64,000 nt of DNA, from positions 1,203,001-1,267,000 of the forward strand of contig JAWQEG010000167.1 of assembly GCA_033782935.1 (NCBI GenBank). The letters run 5' to 3'. Origin of the DNA: Petrolisthes cinctipes. Lineage: Eukaryota > Arthropoda > Malacostraca > Decapoda > Porcellanidae. This document shows positions 46,701 to 60,500 of the stretch, piece after piece. The first letter of the stretch is position 1, and the number at the start of each line of letters is the position of its first letter. The translations under genes and the position numbers were made by a program. The notes beneath the pieces are model-generated. The model saw nothing but the letters and a program-made list of their open reading frames with translations. It was not told the origin of the DNA and did not search any database.

Positions 46701-49064
46701 CATGTACAGATCGCTTCTGGGACACAAAAATATCGATTTTTTGGGTGTTTTGAGCCTGAATTTGAGATATAAACTGGTACAGAAGATGCATGCACATATC
46801 GACTTTGGCACCCAAAATATCGATTTTTAGTATGTTTTGGGCGTATAATTTGAAAATATTCTAGCACTGAGTAGGCATGTACAGATCGCTTCTGGGACCC
46901 AAAAATATCGAATTTTCGGGAGTTTTGAGCCAGAATTTGGGATATAACCGGGTACAGAGGACGCATGCACATATCGACTTTTTGCACCTAAAATATCGAT
47001 TTTGAGCATGTTTTGGGTCTGTATCTTGAAAAAATTCTAGCAAGGAGTAGGCATGTACAGATCGCTTCTGTTACCAAAAAATACCGAATTTTATGGTGTT
47101 TTGAACCTGAATTTGGGATATAGACGGGTACAGAAGATGCATGCACATACCAACTTTGGACACCTAAAATATCGATTTATAGCATGTTTTAAGCCTGTAT
47201 TTTAAAAACATTCTAGCACTGAGTAGGCTTGTGCAGATTGCTTCTGGGACCCAAATATATCGAATTTTCGGAGTTTTGAGCCTGAATTTGAGATATAAAC
47301 GGGTACAGAAGATACATGCACATTTCGACTTTTTGCACTTAAAATATCGATTTTGAGCATGTTTTGGGTCTGTATCTTGAACAAATTCTAGCAAGGAGTA
47401 GGCATGTACAGATCGCTTCTGGGACCTAAAAATACCGAATTTTCTGGTCTTTTGAACCTGAATTTGGGATATAGACGGGTACAGAAGATGCATACACATA
47501 TTGACTTTGGGCAATTATATATAGATTTTTAGCATGTTTTGGGCCTGTATTTTAAAAATACATTAACACGGAGTAGGCATGTACAGATCGCTTCTGGGAC
47601 CTAAAAATATCGAATTTTCGGGTGTTTTGAGCCTGAATTTGAGATATAAACGGATACAGCAGATGCATGCACATATTGACTTTGGGCACCTAAAATATCG
47701 ATTTTGAGCAGATTTTGGGCCTGTATTTTAAAAAATACTCTAACACGGAGTAGGCATGTACAGATCGCTTCTGGGACACAAAAATATCGATTTTTTGGAT
47801 GATTTGTGCCTGAATTTGAGATATAAACGGGTTCAGAAGATGCATGCACATATCGACTTTGGCACCCAAAATATCGATTTTTAGTATGTTTTGGGCGTAT
47901 AATTTGAAAATATTCTAGCACTGAGTAGGCATTTACAGATCGCTTTTGGGACCCAAAAATATCGAATTTTCGGGTGTTTTGAGCCAGAATTTGGGATATA
48001 ACCGGGTACAGAGGATGCATGCACATATCGACTTTTTGCACCTAAAATATCGATTTTGTGCATGTTTTGGGTCTGTATCTAGAAAAAATTCTAGCAAGGA
48101 GTAAGCATGTACAGATCGCCTTTGGGACCAAAAAATACCGAATTTTCTGGTGTTTTGAACCTGAATTTGGGATATAGACGGGTACAGAAGATGCATACAC
48201 ATATTGACTTTGGGCACCTAAAATATAGATTTTCAGCATGTTTTGGGCCTGTATTTTGAAAATACATTAACACGGAGTAGGCATGTACAGATCGCTTTTG
48301 GGACCCAAAAATATCGATTTTTCGGGTGTTTTGAGCCTGAATTTGAGATATAAACGGGTACAGAAGATGCAGGCAAATATCGATTTTGGACACCTAAAAT
48401 ATCGATTTATAGCATGTTTTAAGCCTGTATTTTAAAAACATTCTAGCACTGAGTAGGCATGTGCAGATTGCTTCTGGGACACAAAAATATCGAATTTTCG
48501 GAGTTTTGAGCCTGAATTTGAGATATAAACGGGTACAGAAGATGCATGCACATATCGACTTTTTGCACTTAAAATATCGATTTTTAACATGTTTTGGGTC
48601 TGTATCTTGAAAACATTCTAGCAAGGAGTAGGCATGTACAGATCGCTTTTGGGACCCAAAAATATCGAATTTTCTGGTTTTTTGAACTAGAATTAGGGAT
48701 ATACACGTGTACAGAAGATGCATACACATATCGACATTGCGCACATAAAATATCGATTTTTAGCATGTTTTGGGCCTGTATTTAAAAATACTCTAACTCG
48801 GAGTAGACATGTACAGATCGCTTTTGGGACCCAAAAATATCGAATATCCGGGTGTTTTGAGCCTGAATTTTTGATATAAACGGGTACAGAAGATGCATGC
48901 ACTTATCGACTTTGGACACCTAAAATATTGATTTTTAGCATGTTTTGAGCCAATATGTTGAAAACATTCTAGCACTGAGTATGCATGTACAGATCGCTTA
49001 AGGGACCCAAAAATATCGAATTTTCGGGTGTTTTGAACCTGAATTTGGGATATAGACGGATACA
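43739..49064. repeat. Low-amplification, more diverged domain
   Basis: About 30 units with no tandem HOR that I can see. Private changes are frequent between about 45.2 and 47.2 kb: GACCGAGAAATATCG, CATGTCTTAGGCC, ATATAAATAGGTAC, CATATCGTCTTTGGG, AGAAGATCGATACAC. Some subtypes (I, K, A, B, C2) can still be recognised, with the string at 44.5-44.95 kb matching 28.7-29.15 kb. Confidence 0.75.
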
Positions 49065-50980
49065 GAAGATGCATGCACATTTTGACTTTTTGCACCTAAA
49101 ATATCGATTTTGAGCATGTTTTGGGTCTGTATTTTGAAAACATTCTAGCAAGAAGTAGGCATGTACAGATTGCTTCTGGGACCCAAAAATATCAAATTTT
49201 CGAGTGTTTTGAACCTGAATTTGGGATATAGACGGGTACAGAAGATACATACACATATTGACTTTGGGCAGCTAAAATATCGATTTTCAGCATGTTATAG
49301 ACCTGTATTTTGAAAATACTCTAACACGGAGTAAGCATGTACACATTGCTTTTGGAACCCAAAAATATTGAATATTCGGGTGTTTTGAGTCTGAAATTGA
49401 GATATAAACGGGTACAGAAGATGCATGCACATATCGACTTTGGGTACCCAAAATATCGATTTTGAGCATGTTTTGGGCCTGTATTTTTAAAATATTCTAA
49501 CACTGAGTAGACACGTACAGATCGCTTCTGGAACCCAAATAAATCGAATTTTAGGGTGTTCTGAGCCTGAATTTGAGATATGAACGGGTCAAGAAAATGC
49601 ATGCACATATCGACTTTGGGCACCTAAAATATTGATTTTAAGCATGTTTTGGGCCTGTATTTTGAAAATACTATAGCACGGTGTAGACATGTTCAGATCG
49701 CTTCTGGGACACAAAAATATCGAGTTTTTGGGTGTTTTGAGCCTGAATTTGAGATATAAACGGGTACAGAAGATGCATGCACATATCGACTTTTTGCACT
49801 TAAAATATCGATTTTGAGCATGTTTTGGGTCTGTATCTTGAAAACATTCTAGCAAGGAGTAGGCATGTACAGATCGCTTTTGGGACCCAAAAATATCGAA
49901 TTTTCTGGTGTTTTGAACTTGAATTAGGGATATACACGTGTACAGAAGATGCATACACATATTGACTTTGGGCACATAAAATATCGATTTTTAGCATGTT
50001 TTGGGCCTGTATTTAAAAAATACTCTAACTTGTAGTAGACATGTACAGATCGCTTTTGGGACCCAAAAATATCGAATTTTCGGATGTTTTGAGCCTGAAT
50101 TTTAGATATAAACGGGTACAGAAGATGCATGCACATATCGAATTTGGACGCCTAAAATATCGATTTTTAGCATGTTTTGAGCCTATATTTTGAAACCATT
50201 CTAGCACTGAGTATGCATGTACAGATCGCTTAAGGGACCCAAAAATATGGAATTTTCGGGTGTTTTGAGCCTGAATTTGAGATATAAACGGGTATAGAAG
50301 ATGCATGCACATATCGACTTTTTGCACCTAAAATATCGATTTTGAGCATGTTTTGGGTTTGTATCTTAAAAAATTCTAGCAAGGAATAGGCATGTACTGA
50401 TCGCTTCTGGGACCCAAAAATATCGAATTTTCGGGTGTTTTGAACCTGAATTTGGGATATAGACGGATACAGAAGATGCATGCACCTAAATATCGATTTT
50501 GAGCATGTTTTGGGCCTGTATTTTGAAAATACTCTAACACGGAGTAGGCACGAACAGATCGCTTCGGGGACCCAAAAATATCGAATTTTCGGGTGTTTTG
50601 AGCCTGAATTTGAGATATAAACGGGTACAGAAGATGCATGCACATATCGACTTTGGGCACCCAAAATATCGATTTTGAGCATGTTTTGGGCCTGTATTTT
50701 TAAAATACTCTAACACTGAGTAGACACGTACAAATCGCTAATGGAACCCAAATAAATCGAATTTTAGTGTGTTCTGAGCCTCAATTTGAGATATAAACGG
50801 GTACAGAAGATGCATGCACATATCGACTTTGGACACCTAAAATATCGATTTATAGCATGTTTTAAAACTGTATTTTAAAAACATTCTAGCACTGAGTAGG
50901 CATGTGCAGATTGCTTCTGGGACCCAAAGATATCGAATTTTCGGAGTTTTGAGCCTGAATTTGAGATATAAACGGGTACA
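49065..50980. repeat. 11-unit block P, copy 1 (1916 bp)
   Basis: Markers are CATGTTATAGACCTG, GTCTGAAATTGAGATAT, CTTGTAGTAGACATG, GGACGCCTAAAATATCG, AGGAATAGGCATGTACTG and a unit with an 18-bp deletion (50391-50548). Period 1916 is 11 x 176 minus 20. It recurs at plus 2971 and plus 4887. Confidence 0.88.
50391..50548. repeat. Shortened unit (158 bp, 18-bp deletion), P copy 1
   Basis: ATGCATGCACCTAAATATCG (about 50477-50496) replaces ATGCATGCAC, 17 bases, then CTAAAATATCG. The lost part lies between two GCAC words, and one A of the AAAA run is also gone. Anchor spacing 50391 to 50549 is 158 bp. This removes the CATATCGAC part of box 3. Confidence 0.92.
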
Positions 50981-52035
50981 GAAGATGCATGCACATTTTG
51001 ACTTTTTGCACCTAAAATATCGATTTTGAGCATGTTTTGGGTCTGTATCTTGAAAATATTCTAGCAAGAAGTAGGCATGTACAGATTGCTTCTGGGACCC
51101 AAAAATATCGAGTTTTCGAGTGTTTTGAACCTGAATTTGGGATATAGACGGGTACAGAAGATACATACACATATTGACTTTGGGCAGCTAAAATATCGAT
51201 TTTCAGCATGTTATAGACCTGTATTTTGAAAATACTCTAACACGGAGTATGCATGTACACATTGCTTTTGGGACCCAAAAATATTGAATATTCGGGTGTT
51301 TTGAGTCTGAAATTGAGATATAAACGGGTACAGAAGATGCATGCACATATCGACTTTGGGCACCCAAAATATCGATTTTGAGCATGTTTTGGGCCTGTAT
51401 TTTTAAAATACTCTAACACTGAGTAGACACGTACAGATCGCTTCTGGAACCCAAATAAATCGAATTTTAGGGTGTTCTGAGCCTGAATTTGAGATATGAA
51501 CGGGTACAGAAGATGCATGCACTTATCGACTTTGGGCACCTAAAATATCGATTTTAAGCATGTTTTGGGCCTGTATTTTGAATATACTATAGCACGGTGT
51601 AGACATGTACAGATCGCTTCTGGGACACAAAAATATCGATTTTTTGGGAGTTTTGAGCCTGAATTTGAGATATAAACGGGTACAGAAGATGCATGCACAT
51701 ATCGACTTTGGCACCCAAAATATCGATTTTTAGTATGTTTTCGGCGTATAATTAGAAAATATTCTAGCACTGAGTAGGCATGTACGGATCGCTTCTGGGA
51801 CCCAAAAATATCGAATTTTCGGGGGTTTTGAGCCAGAATTTGGGATATAACCGGGTACAGAGGATGCATGCACATATCGACTTTTTGCACCTAAAATATC
51901 GATTTTGAGCATGTTTTAGGTCTGTATCTTGAAAACATTCTAGCAAGGAGTAGGCATGTACAGATCGCTTCTGTGACCCAAAAATACCGAATTTTCTGGT
52001 GTTTTGAACCTGAATTTGAGATATAAACGGGTACA
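50981..52035. repeat. 6-unit block Q, copy 1 (1055 bp)
   Basis: Markers are TACGGATCGC, ATAATTAGAAAATATTC, TTTTGAATATACTATAGC and CTTCTGTGACCC. It separates P copies 1 and 2 and is absent between P copies 2 and 3. It recurs, in part, at 55868-56570 and, more fully, at 56571-57590. Confidence 0.86.
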
Positions 52036-53951
52036 GAAGATGCATGCACATTTTGACTTTTTGCACCTAAAATATCGATTTTGAGCATGTTTTGGGTCTG
52101 TGTTTTGAAAACATTCTAGCAAGAAGTAGGCATGTACAGATTGCTTCTGGGACCCAAAAATATCAAATTTTCGAGTGTTTTGAACCTGAATTTGGGATAT
52201 AGACGGGTACAGAAGATACATACACATATTGACTTTGGGCAGCTAAAATATCGATTTTCAGCATGTTATAGACCTGTATTTTGAAAATACTCTAACACGG
52301 AGTATGCATGTACACATTGCTTTTGGAACCCAAAAATATTGAATATTCGGGTGTTTTGAGTCTGAAATTGAGATATAAACGGGTACAGAAGATGCATGCA
52401 CATATCGACTTTGGGTACCCAAAATATCGATTTTGAGCATGTTTTGGGCCTGTATTTTTAAAATATTCTAACACTGAGTAGACACGTACAGATCGCTTCT
52501 GGAACCCAAATAAATCGAATTTTAGGGTGTTCTGAGCCTGAATTTGAGATATGAACGGGTACAGAAAATGCATGCACATATCGACTTTGGGCACCTAAAA
52601 TATTGATTTTAAGCATGTTTTGGGCCTGTATTTTGAAAATACTATAGCACGGTGTAGACATGTTCAGATCGCTTCTGGGACACAAAAATATCGATTTTTT
52701 GGGTGTTTTGAGCCTGAATTTGAGATATAAACGGGTACAGAAGATGCATGCACATATCGACTTTTTGCACTTAAAATATCGATTTTGAGCATGTTTTGGG
52801 TCTGTATCTTGAAAACATTCTAGCAAGGAGTAGTCATGTACAGATCGCTTTTGGGACCCAAAAATATCGAATTTTCTGGTGTTTTGAACTTGAATTAGGG
52901 ATATACACGTGTACAGAAGATGCATACACATATTGACTTTGGGCACATAAAATATTGATTTTTAGCATGTTTTGGGCCTGTATTTAAAAAATACTCTAAC
53001 TTGTAGTAGACATGTACAGATCGCTTTTGGGACCCAAAAATATCGAATTTTCGGGTGTTTTGAGCCTGAATTTTAGATATAAACGGGTACAGAAGATGCA
53101 TGCACATATCGAATTTGGACGCCTAAAATATCGATTTTTAGCATGTTTTGAGCCTATATTTTGAAAACATTCTAGCACTGAGTATGCATGTACAGATCGC
53201 TTAAGGGACCCAAAAATATGGAATTTTCGGGTGTTTTGAGCCTGAATTTGAGATATAAACGGGTATAGAAGATGCATGCACATATCGACTTTTTGCACCT
53301 AAAATATCGATTTTGAGCATGTCTTGGGTTTGTATCTTAAAAAATTCTAGCAAGGAATAGGCATGTACTGATCGCTTCTGGGACCCAAAAATATCGAATT
53401 TTCGGGTGTTTTGAACCTGAATTTGGGATATAGACGGATACAGAAGATGCATGCACCTAAATATCGATTTTGAGCATGTTTTGGGCCTGTATTTTGAAAA
53501 TACTCTAACACGGAGTAGGCACGAACAGATCGCTTCGGGGACCCAAAAATATCGAATTTTCGGGTGTTTTGAGCCTGAATTTGAGATATAAACGGGTACA
53601 GAAGATGCATGCACATATCGACTTTGGGCACCCAAAATATCGATTTTGAGCATGTTTTGGGCCTGTATTTTTAAAATACTCTAACACTGAGTAGACACGT
53701 ACAAATCGCTAATGGAACCCAAATAAATCGAATTTTAGTGTGTTCTGAGCCTCAATTTGAGATATAAACGGGTACAGAAGATGCATGCACATATCGACTT
53801 TGGACACCTAAAATATCGATTTATAGCATGTTTTAAAACTGTATTTTAAAAACATTCTAGCACTGAGTAGGCATGTGCAGATTGCTTCTGGGACCCAAAG
53901 ATATCGAATTTTCGGAGTTTTGAGCCTGAATTTGAGATATAAACGGGTACA
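52036..53951. repeat. 11-unit block P, copy 2 (1916 bp)
   Basis: Matches copy 1 at 2971 bp and copy 3 at 1916 bp. It carries the 18-bp deletion at 53362-53519. Private changes include GTAGTCATG at about 52833. Confidence 0.88.
53362..53519. repeat. Shortened unit (158 bp), P copy 2
   Basis: Same deletion as at 50391-50548, at the same place in block P, so it was inherited by block copying and did not arise again. The neighbouring TGTACTGATCGC and GCACGAACAGATCG variants are also shared. Confidence 0.92.
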
Positions 53952-55867
53952 GAAGATGCATGCACATTTTGACTTTTTGCACCTAAAATATCGATTTTGA
54001 GCATGTTTTGGGTCTGTATTTTGAAAACATTCTAGCAAGAAGTAGGCATGTACAGATTGCTTCTGGGACCCAAAAATATCAGATTTTCGAGTGTTTTGAA
54101 CCTGAATTTGGGATATAGACGGGTACAGAAGATACATACACATATTGACTTTGGGCAGCTAAAATATCGATTTTCAGCATGTTATAGACCTGTATTTTGA
54201 AAATACTCTAACACGGAGTATGCATGTACACATTGCTTTTGGAACCCAAAAATATTGAATATTCGGGTGTTTTGAGTCTGAAATTGAGATATAAACGGGT
54301 ACAGAAGATGCATGCACATATCGACTTTGGGTACCCAAAATATCGATTTTGAGCATGTTTTGGGCCTGTATTTTTAAAATATTCTAACACTGAGTAGACA
54401 CGTACAGATCGCTTCTGGAACCCAAATAAATCGAATTTTAGGGTGTTCTGAGCCTGAATTTGAGATATGAACGGGTACAGAAAATGCATGCACATATCGA
54501 CTTTGGGCACCTAAAATATTGATTTTAAGCATGTTTTGGGCCTGTATTTTGAAAATACTATAGCACGGTGTAGACATGTTCAGATCGCTTCTGGGACACA
54601 AAAATATCGATTTTTTGGGTGTTTTGAGCCTGAATTTGAGATATAAACGGGTACAGAAGATGCATGCACATATCGACTTTTTGCACTTAAAATATCGATT
54701 TTGAGCATGTTTTGGGTCTGTATCTTGAAAACATTCTAGCAAGGAGTAGGCATGTACAGATCGCTTTTGGGACCCAAAAATATCGAATTTTCTGGTGTTT
54801 TGAACTTGAATTAGGGATATACACGTGTACAGAAGATGCATACACATATTGACTTTGGGCACATAAAATATTGATTTTTAGCATGTTTTGGGCCTGTATT
54901 TAAAAAATACTCTAACTTGTAGTAGACATGTACAGATCGCTTTTGGGACCCAAAAATATCGAATTTTCGGGTGTTTTGAGCCTGAATTTTAGATATAAAC
55001 GGGTACAGAAGATGCATGCACATATCGAATTTGGACGCCTAAAATATCGATTTTTAGCATGTTTTGAGCCTATATTTTGAAAACATTCTAGCACTGAGTA
55101 TGCATGTACAGATCGCTTAAGGGACCCAAAAATATGGAATTTTCGGGTGTTTTGAGCCTGAATTTGAGATAAAAACGGGTATAGAAGATGCATGCACATA
55201 TCGACTTTTTGCACCTAAAATATCGATTTTGAGCATGTCTTGGTTTTGTATCTTAAAAAATTCTAGCAAGGAATAGGCATGTACTGATCGCTTCTGGGAC
55301 CCAAAAATATCGAATTTTCGGGTGTTTTGAACCTGAATTTGGGATATAGACGGATACAGAAGATGCATGCACCTAAATATCGATTTTGAGCATGTTTTGG
55401 GCCTGTATTTTGAAAATACTCTAACACGGAGTAGGCACGAACAGATCGCTTCGGGGACCCAAAAATATCGAATTTTCGGGTGTTTTGAGCCTGAATTTGA
55501 GATATAAACGGGTACAGAAGATGCATGCACATATCGACTTTGGGCACCCAAAATATCGATTTTGAGCATGTTTTGGGCCTGTATTTTTAAAATACTCTAA
55601 CACTGAGTAGACACGTACAAATCGCTAATGGAACCCAAATAAATCGAATTTTAGTGTGTTCTGAGCCTCAATTTGAGATATAAACGGGTACAGAAGATGC
55701 ATGCACATATCGACTTTGGACACCTAAAATATCGATTTATAGCATGTTTTAAAACTGTATTTTAAAAACATTCTAGCACTGAGTAGGCATGTGCAGATTG
55801 CTTCTGGGACCCAAAGATATCGAATTTTCGGAGTTTTGAGCCTGAATTTGAGATATAAACGGGTACA
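53952..55867. repeat. 11-unit block P, copy 3
   Basis: Directly follows copy 2. It carries the 18-bp deletion at 55278-55435 and the small change CATGTCTTGGTTTTG at about 55235. At about 55868 it runs into the interior of block Q (matching 51333 onward). Confidence 0.88.
55278..55435. repeat. Shortened unit (158 bp), P copy 3
   Basis: Same deletion and same neighbours as the other two. A related unit at about 58.8 kb (GGATACAGAAGATGCATGCA then CATATCGACATTGGGCAC) is full length and probably shows the state before the deletion. Confidence 0.92.
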
Positions 55868-56570
55868 GAAGATGCATGCACATATCGACTTTGGGCACCC
55901 AAAATATCGATTTTGAGCATGTTTTGGGCATGTATTTTTAAAATACTCTAACACTGAGTAGACACGTACAGATCGCTTCTGGAACCCAAATAAATCGAAT
56001 TTTAGGGTGTTCTGAGCCTGAATTTGAGATATGAACGGGTACAGAAGATGCATGCACTTATCGACTTTGGGCACCTAAAATATCGATTTTAAGCATGTTT
56101 TGGGCCTGTATTTTGAATATACTATAGCACGGTGTAGACATGTACAGATCGCTTCTGGGACACAAAAATATCGATTTTTTGGGAGTTTTGAGCCTGAATT
56201 TGAGATATAAACGGGTACAGAAGATGCATGCACATATCGACTTTGGCACCCAAAATATCGATTTTTAGTATGTTTTCGGCGTATAATTAGAAAATATTCT
56301 AGCACTGAGTAGGCATGTACGGATCGTTTCTGGGACCCAAAAATATCGAATTTTCGGGGGTTTTGAGCCAGAATTTGGGATATAACCGGGTACAGAGGAT
56401 GCATGCACATATCGACTTTTTGAACCTAAAATATCGATTTTGAGCATGTTTTAGGTCTGTATCTTGAAAACATTCTAGCAAGGAGTAGGCATGTACAGAT
56501 CGCTTCTGTGACCCAAAAATACCGAATTTTCTGGTGTTTTGAACCTGAATTTGAGATATAAACGGGTACA
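55868..56570. repeat. Block Q, copy 2, left-truncated (4 units)
   Basis: Matches 51333-52035 at an offset of 4535 bp. It is fused to the end of P copy 3. Changes include GGGCATGTATTTTTAAAA at about 55926 and GGATCGTTTCTGGG at about 56321. Confidence 0.83.
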
Positions 56571-57590
56571 GAAGATGCATGCACATTTTGACTTTTTGCA
56601 CCTAAAATATCGATTTTGAGCATGTTTTGGGTCTGTATCTTGAAAATATTCTAGCAAGAAGTAGGCATGTACAGATTGCTTCTGGGACCCAAAATTATCG
56701 AGTTTTCGAGTGTTTTGAACCTGAATTTGGGATATAGACGGGTACAGAAGATACATACACATATTGACTTTGGGCAGCTAAAATATCGATTTTCAGCATG
56801 TTATAGACCTGTATTTTGAAAATACTCTAACACGGAGTATGCATGTACACATTGCTTTTGGGACCCAAAAATATTGAATATTCGGGTGTTTTGAGTCTGA
56901 AATTGAGATATAAACGGGTACAGAAGATGCATGCACATATCGACTTTGGGCACCCAAAATATCAATTTTGAGCATGTTTTGGGCCTGTATTTTTAAAATA
57001 CTCTAACACTGAGTAGACACGTACAGATCGCTTCTGGAACCCAAATAAATCGAATTTTAGGGTGTTCTGAGCCTGAATTTGAGATATGAACGGGTACAGA
57101 AGATGCATGCACTTATCGACTTTGGGCACCTAAAATATCGATTTTAAGCATGTTTTGGGCCTGTATTTTGAATATACTATAGCACGGTGTAGACATGTAC
57201 AGATCGCTTCTGGGACACAAAAATATCGATTTTTTGGGAGTTTTGAGCCTGAATTTGAGATATAAACGGGTACAGAAGATGTATGCACATATCGACTTTG
57301 GCACCCAAAATATCGATTTTTAGTATGTTTCCGGCGTATAATTAGAAAATATTCTAGCACTGAGTAGGCATGTACGGATTGCTTCTGGGACCCAAAAATA
57401 TCGAATTTTCGGGGGTTTTTGAGCCAGAATTTGGGATATAACCGGGTACAGAGGATGCATGCACATATCGACTTTTTGCACCTAAAATATCGATTTTGAG
57501 CATGTTTTAGGTCTGTATCTTGAAAACATTCTAGCAAGGAGTAGGCATGTACAGATTGCTTCTGGGACCCAAAAATACCGAATTTTCTGG
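56571..57590. repeat. Block Q, copy 3
   Basis: Matches 50981-52000 at 5590 bp and Q copy 2 at 1055 bp. The match fades at about 57590, where a C2-like unit with GGGCAATTATATATAGAT follows. An extra T in GGGGGTTTTTGAGCC lies near 57412. Confidence 0.83.
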
Positions 57591-60500
57591 TGTTTTGAAA
57601 CTAAATTTGGGATATAGACGGGTACAGAAGATGCATACACATATTGACTTTGGGCAATTATATATAGATTTTCAGCATGTTTTGTGCCTGTATTTTGAAA
57701 ATACATTAACACGGAGTAGGCATGTACAGATCGCTTCTGGGACCCAAAAATATTGAATTTTCGGGTGTTTTGAGCCTGAATTTGAGATATAAACGGGTAC
57801 AGATGATGCATGCACATATCGACTTTGGGCACCTAAAAGATCGATTTTTAGCATGTTTTGTGCCTGTATTTTAAAAATACTCTAAAACGGAGTAGACATG
57901 TACAGATCGCTTTTGGGACCCAAAAATATCGAATTTTCGGGTGTTTTGAGCCTGAATTTGAGATATAAACGGGTACAGAAGATGCATGCACATATCGACT
58001 TTGGACACCTAAAATATCGATTTATAGCATGTTTTAAGCCTGTATTTTTAAAACATTCTAGCACTGAGTAGGCATGTGCAGATTGCTTAAGGGACCCAAA
58101 AATATCGAATTTTCTGAGTTTTGAGCTTGAATTTGAGATATAAACGGGTACAGAAGATGCATGCACATATCGACTTTTTGCACTTAAAATATCGATTTTA
58201 AGCATGTTTTTGGTCTGTATCTTGAAAACATTCTAGCAACGAGTAGGCATGTACAGATCGCTTTTGGGACCCAAAAATATCGAATTTTCTGGTGTTTAGA
58301 ACTTGAATTTGGGATATACACGTGTACAGAAGATGCATACACATATTGACTTTGGGCACATAAAATATCGATTTTCAGCATGTTTTGGGCCTGTATTTTT
58401 AAAACACTCTAACACGGAGTATGCACGTACAGATCGCTTCTGGGACCCAAAAATATTTAATTTTCGGGTGTTTTGAGCCTGAATTTGAGATATAAACGGG
58501 TACAGAAGATGCATGCACATATCGACTTTGGGCACCTAAAATATCGATTTTTAGCATGTTTTGGGCCTGTATTTAAAAAATACTCTAACTCGGAGTAGGC
58601 ATGTGCAGATTGCTTAAGGGAACCAAAAATATGGAAATTTCGGGTGTTTTGAGCCTGAATTTGAGATATAAACGGGTACAGAAGATGCATGCACATATCG
58701 ACTTTTTGCACCTAAAATATCGATTTTGAGCATGTCTTGGGTTTGTATCTTAAAAAATTCTAGCAAGGAGTAGGCATGTACAGATCGCTTCTGGGACCCA
58801 AAAATATCGAATTTTCGGGTGTTTTGAACCTGAATTTGGGATATAGACGGATACAGAAGATGCATGCACATATCGACATTGGGCACCTAAAATATCGATT
58901 TTGAGCATGTTTTGGGCCTGTAATTTGAAAATACTCTAACACGGAGTAGGCATGTACAGATCGCTTCGGGGACACAAAAATATCGAATTTTCGGGTGTTT
59001 TGAGCCTGAATTTGAGATATAAACGGGTACAGAAGATGCATGCACTTTTCGACTTTTTGCACCTAAAATATCGATTTTGAGTATGTTTTGGGTCTGTATC
59101 TTGAAAATATTCTAGCAAGAAGTAGGCATGTACAGATTGCTTCTGGGACCCAAAAATATCGAATTTTCGAGTGTTTTGAACCTGAATTTGGGATATAGAC
59201 GAGTACAGAAGATACATACACATATTGATTTTGGGCAGCTAAAATATCGATTTTCAGCATGTTATAGACCTGTATTTTGAAAATACTCTAACACGGAGTA
59301 TGCATGTACACATTGCTTTTGGGACCCAAAAATATTAAATATTCGGGAGTTTTGAGTCTGAATTTGAAATATAAACGGGTACAGAAGATGCATGCACTTT
59401 TCGACTTTTTGCACCTAAAATATCGATTTTGAGTATGTTTTGGGTCTGTATCTTGAAAATATTCTAGCAAGAAGTAGGCATGTACAGATTGCTTTTGAGA
59501 CCCATAAATATTGAATATTCGGTTGTTTTGAGTCTGAATTTGAAATATAAACGGGTACAGAAGATGCTTGCACATATCGACTTTGGGAACAAAATATCGA
59601 TTTTGAGCATGTTTTGGGCCTGTATTTTTAAAATACTCTAACACTGAGTAGACACGTACAGATGGCTTCTGGAACCCAATTAAATCGAATTTTAGGGTGT
59701 TGTGAGCCTGAATTTGAGATATGAACGGGTACAGAAGATGCATGCACATATCGACTTTGGGCACCTAAAATATCGATTTTGAGCATGTTTTTGGCCTGTA
59801 TTTTGAAAATACTATAGCACGGTGTAGACATGTACAGATCGTTTCTGGGACACAAAAATATCGATTTTTTGGGTGTTTTGAACCTGAATTTGAGATATAA
59901 ACGGGTACAGAAGATGCATGCACATATCGACTTTGGCACCCAAAATATCGATTTTTAGTATGTTTTCGGCGTATAATTTGAAAATATTCTAGCACTGAGT
60001 AGGCATGTACAGATAGCTTCTGGGACCCAAAAATATCGAATTTTCGGGGGTTCTGAGCCAGAATTTGGGATATAACCGGGTACAGAGGATGCATGCACAT
60101 ATCGACTTTTTGAACCTAAAATATCGATTTTGAGCATGTTTTGGGTCTGTATCTTGAAAAAATTCTAGCAAGGAGTAGGCATGGACAGATCGCTTCTGGG
60201 AATCAAAAATACCGAATTTTCTGGTGTTTTGAACCTGAATTTGGGATATAGACGGGTACAGAAGATGCATACACATATTGACTTTGGGCACCTAAAATAT
60301 AGATTTTCAGAATGTTTTGGGCCTGTACTTTGAAAATACATTAACACGGATTAGGCATGTACAGATCGCTTTTGGGACCCAAAAATATTGAATTTTCGGG
60401 TGTTTTGAGCCTTAATTTGAGATATAAACGGTTACAGAAGATGCATGCACATATCGACTTTGGGCACATAAAATATCGATTTTCAGCATGTTTTAGGCCT

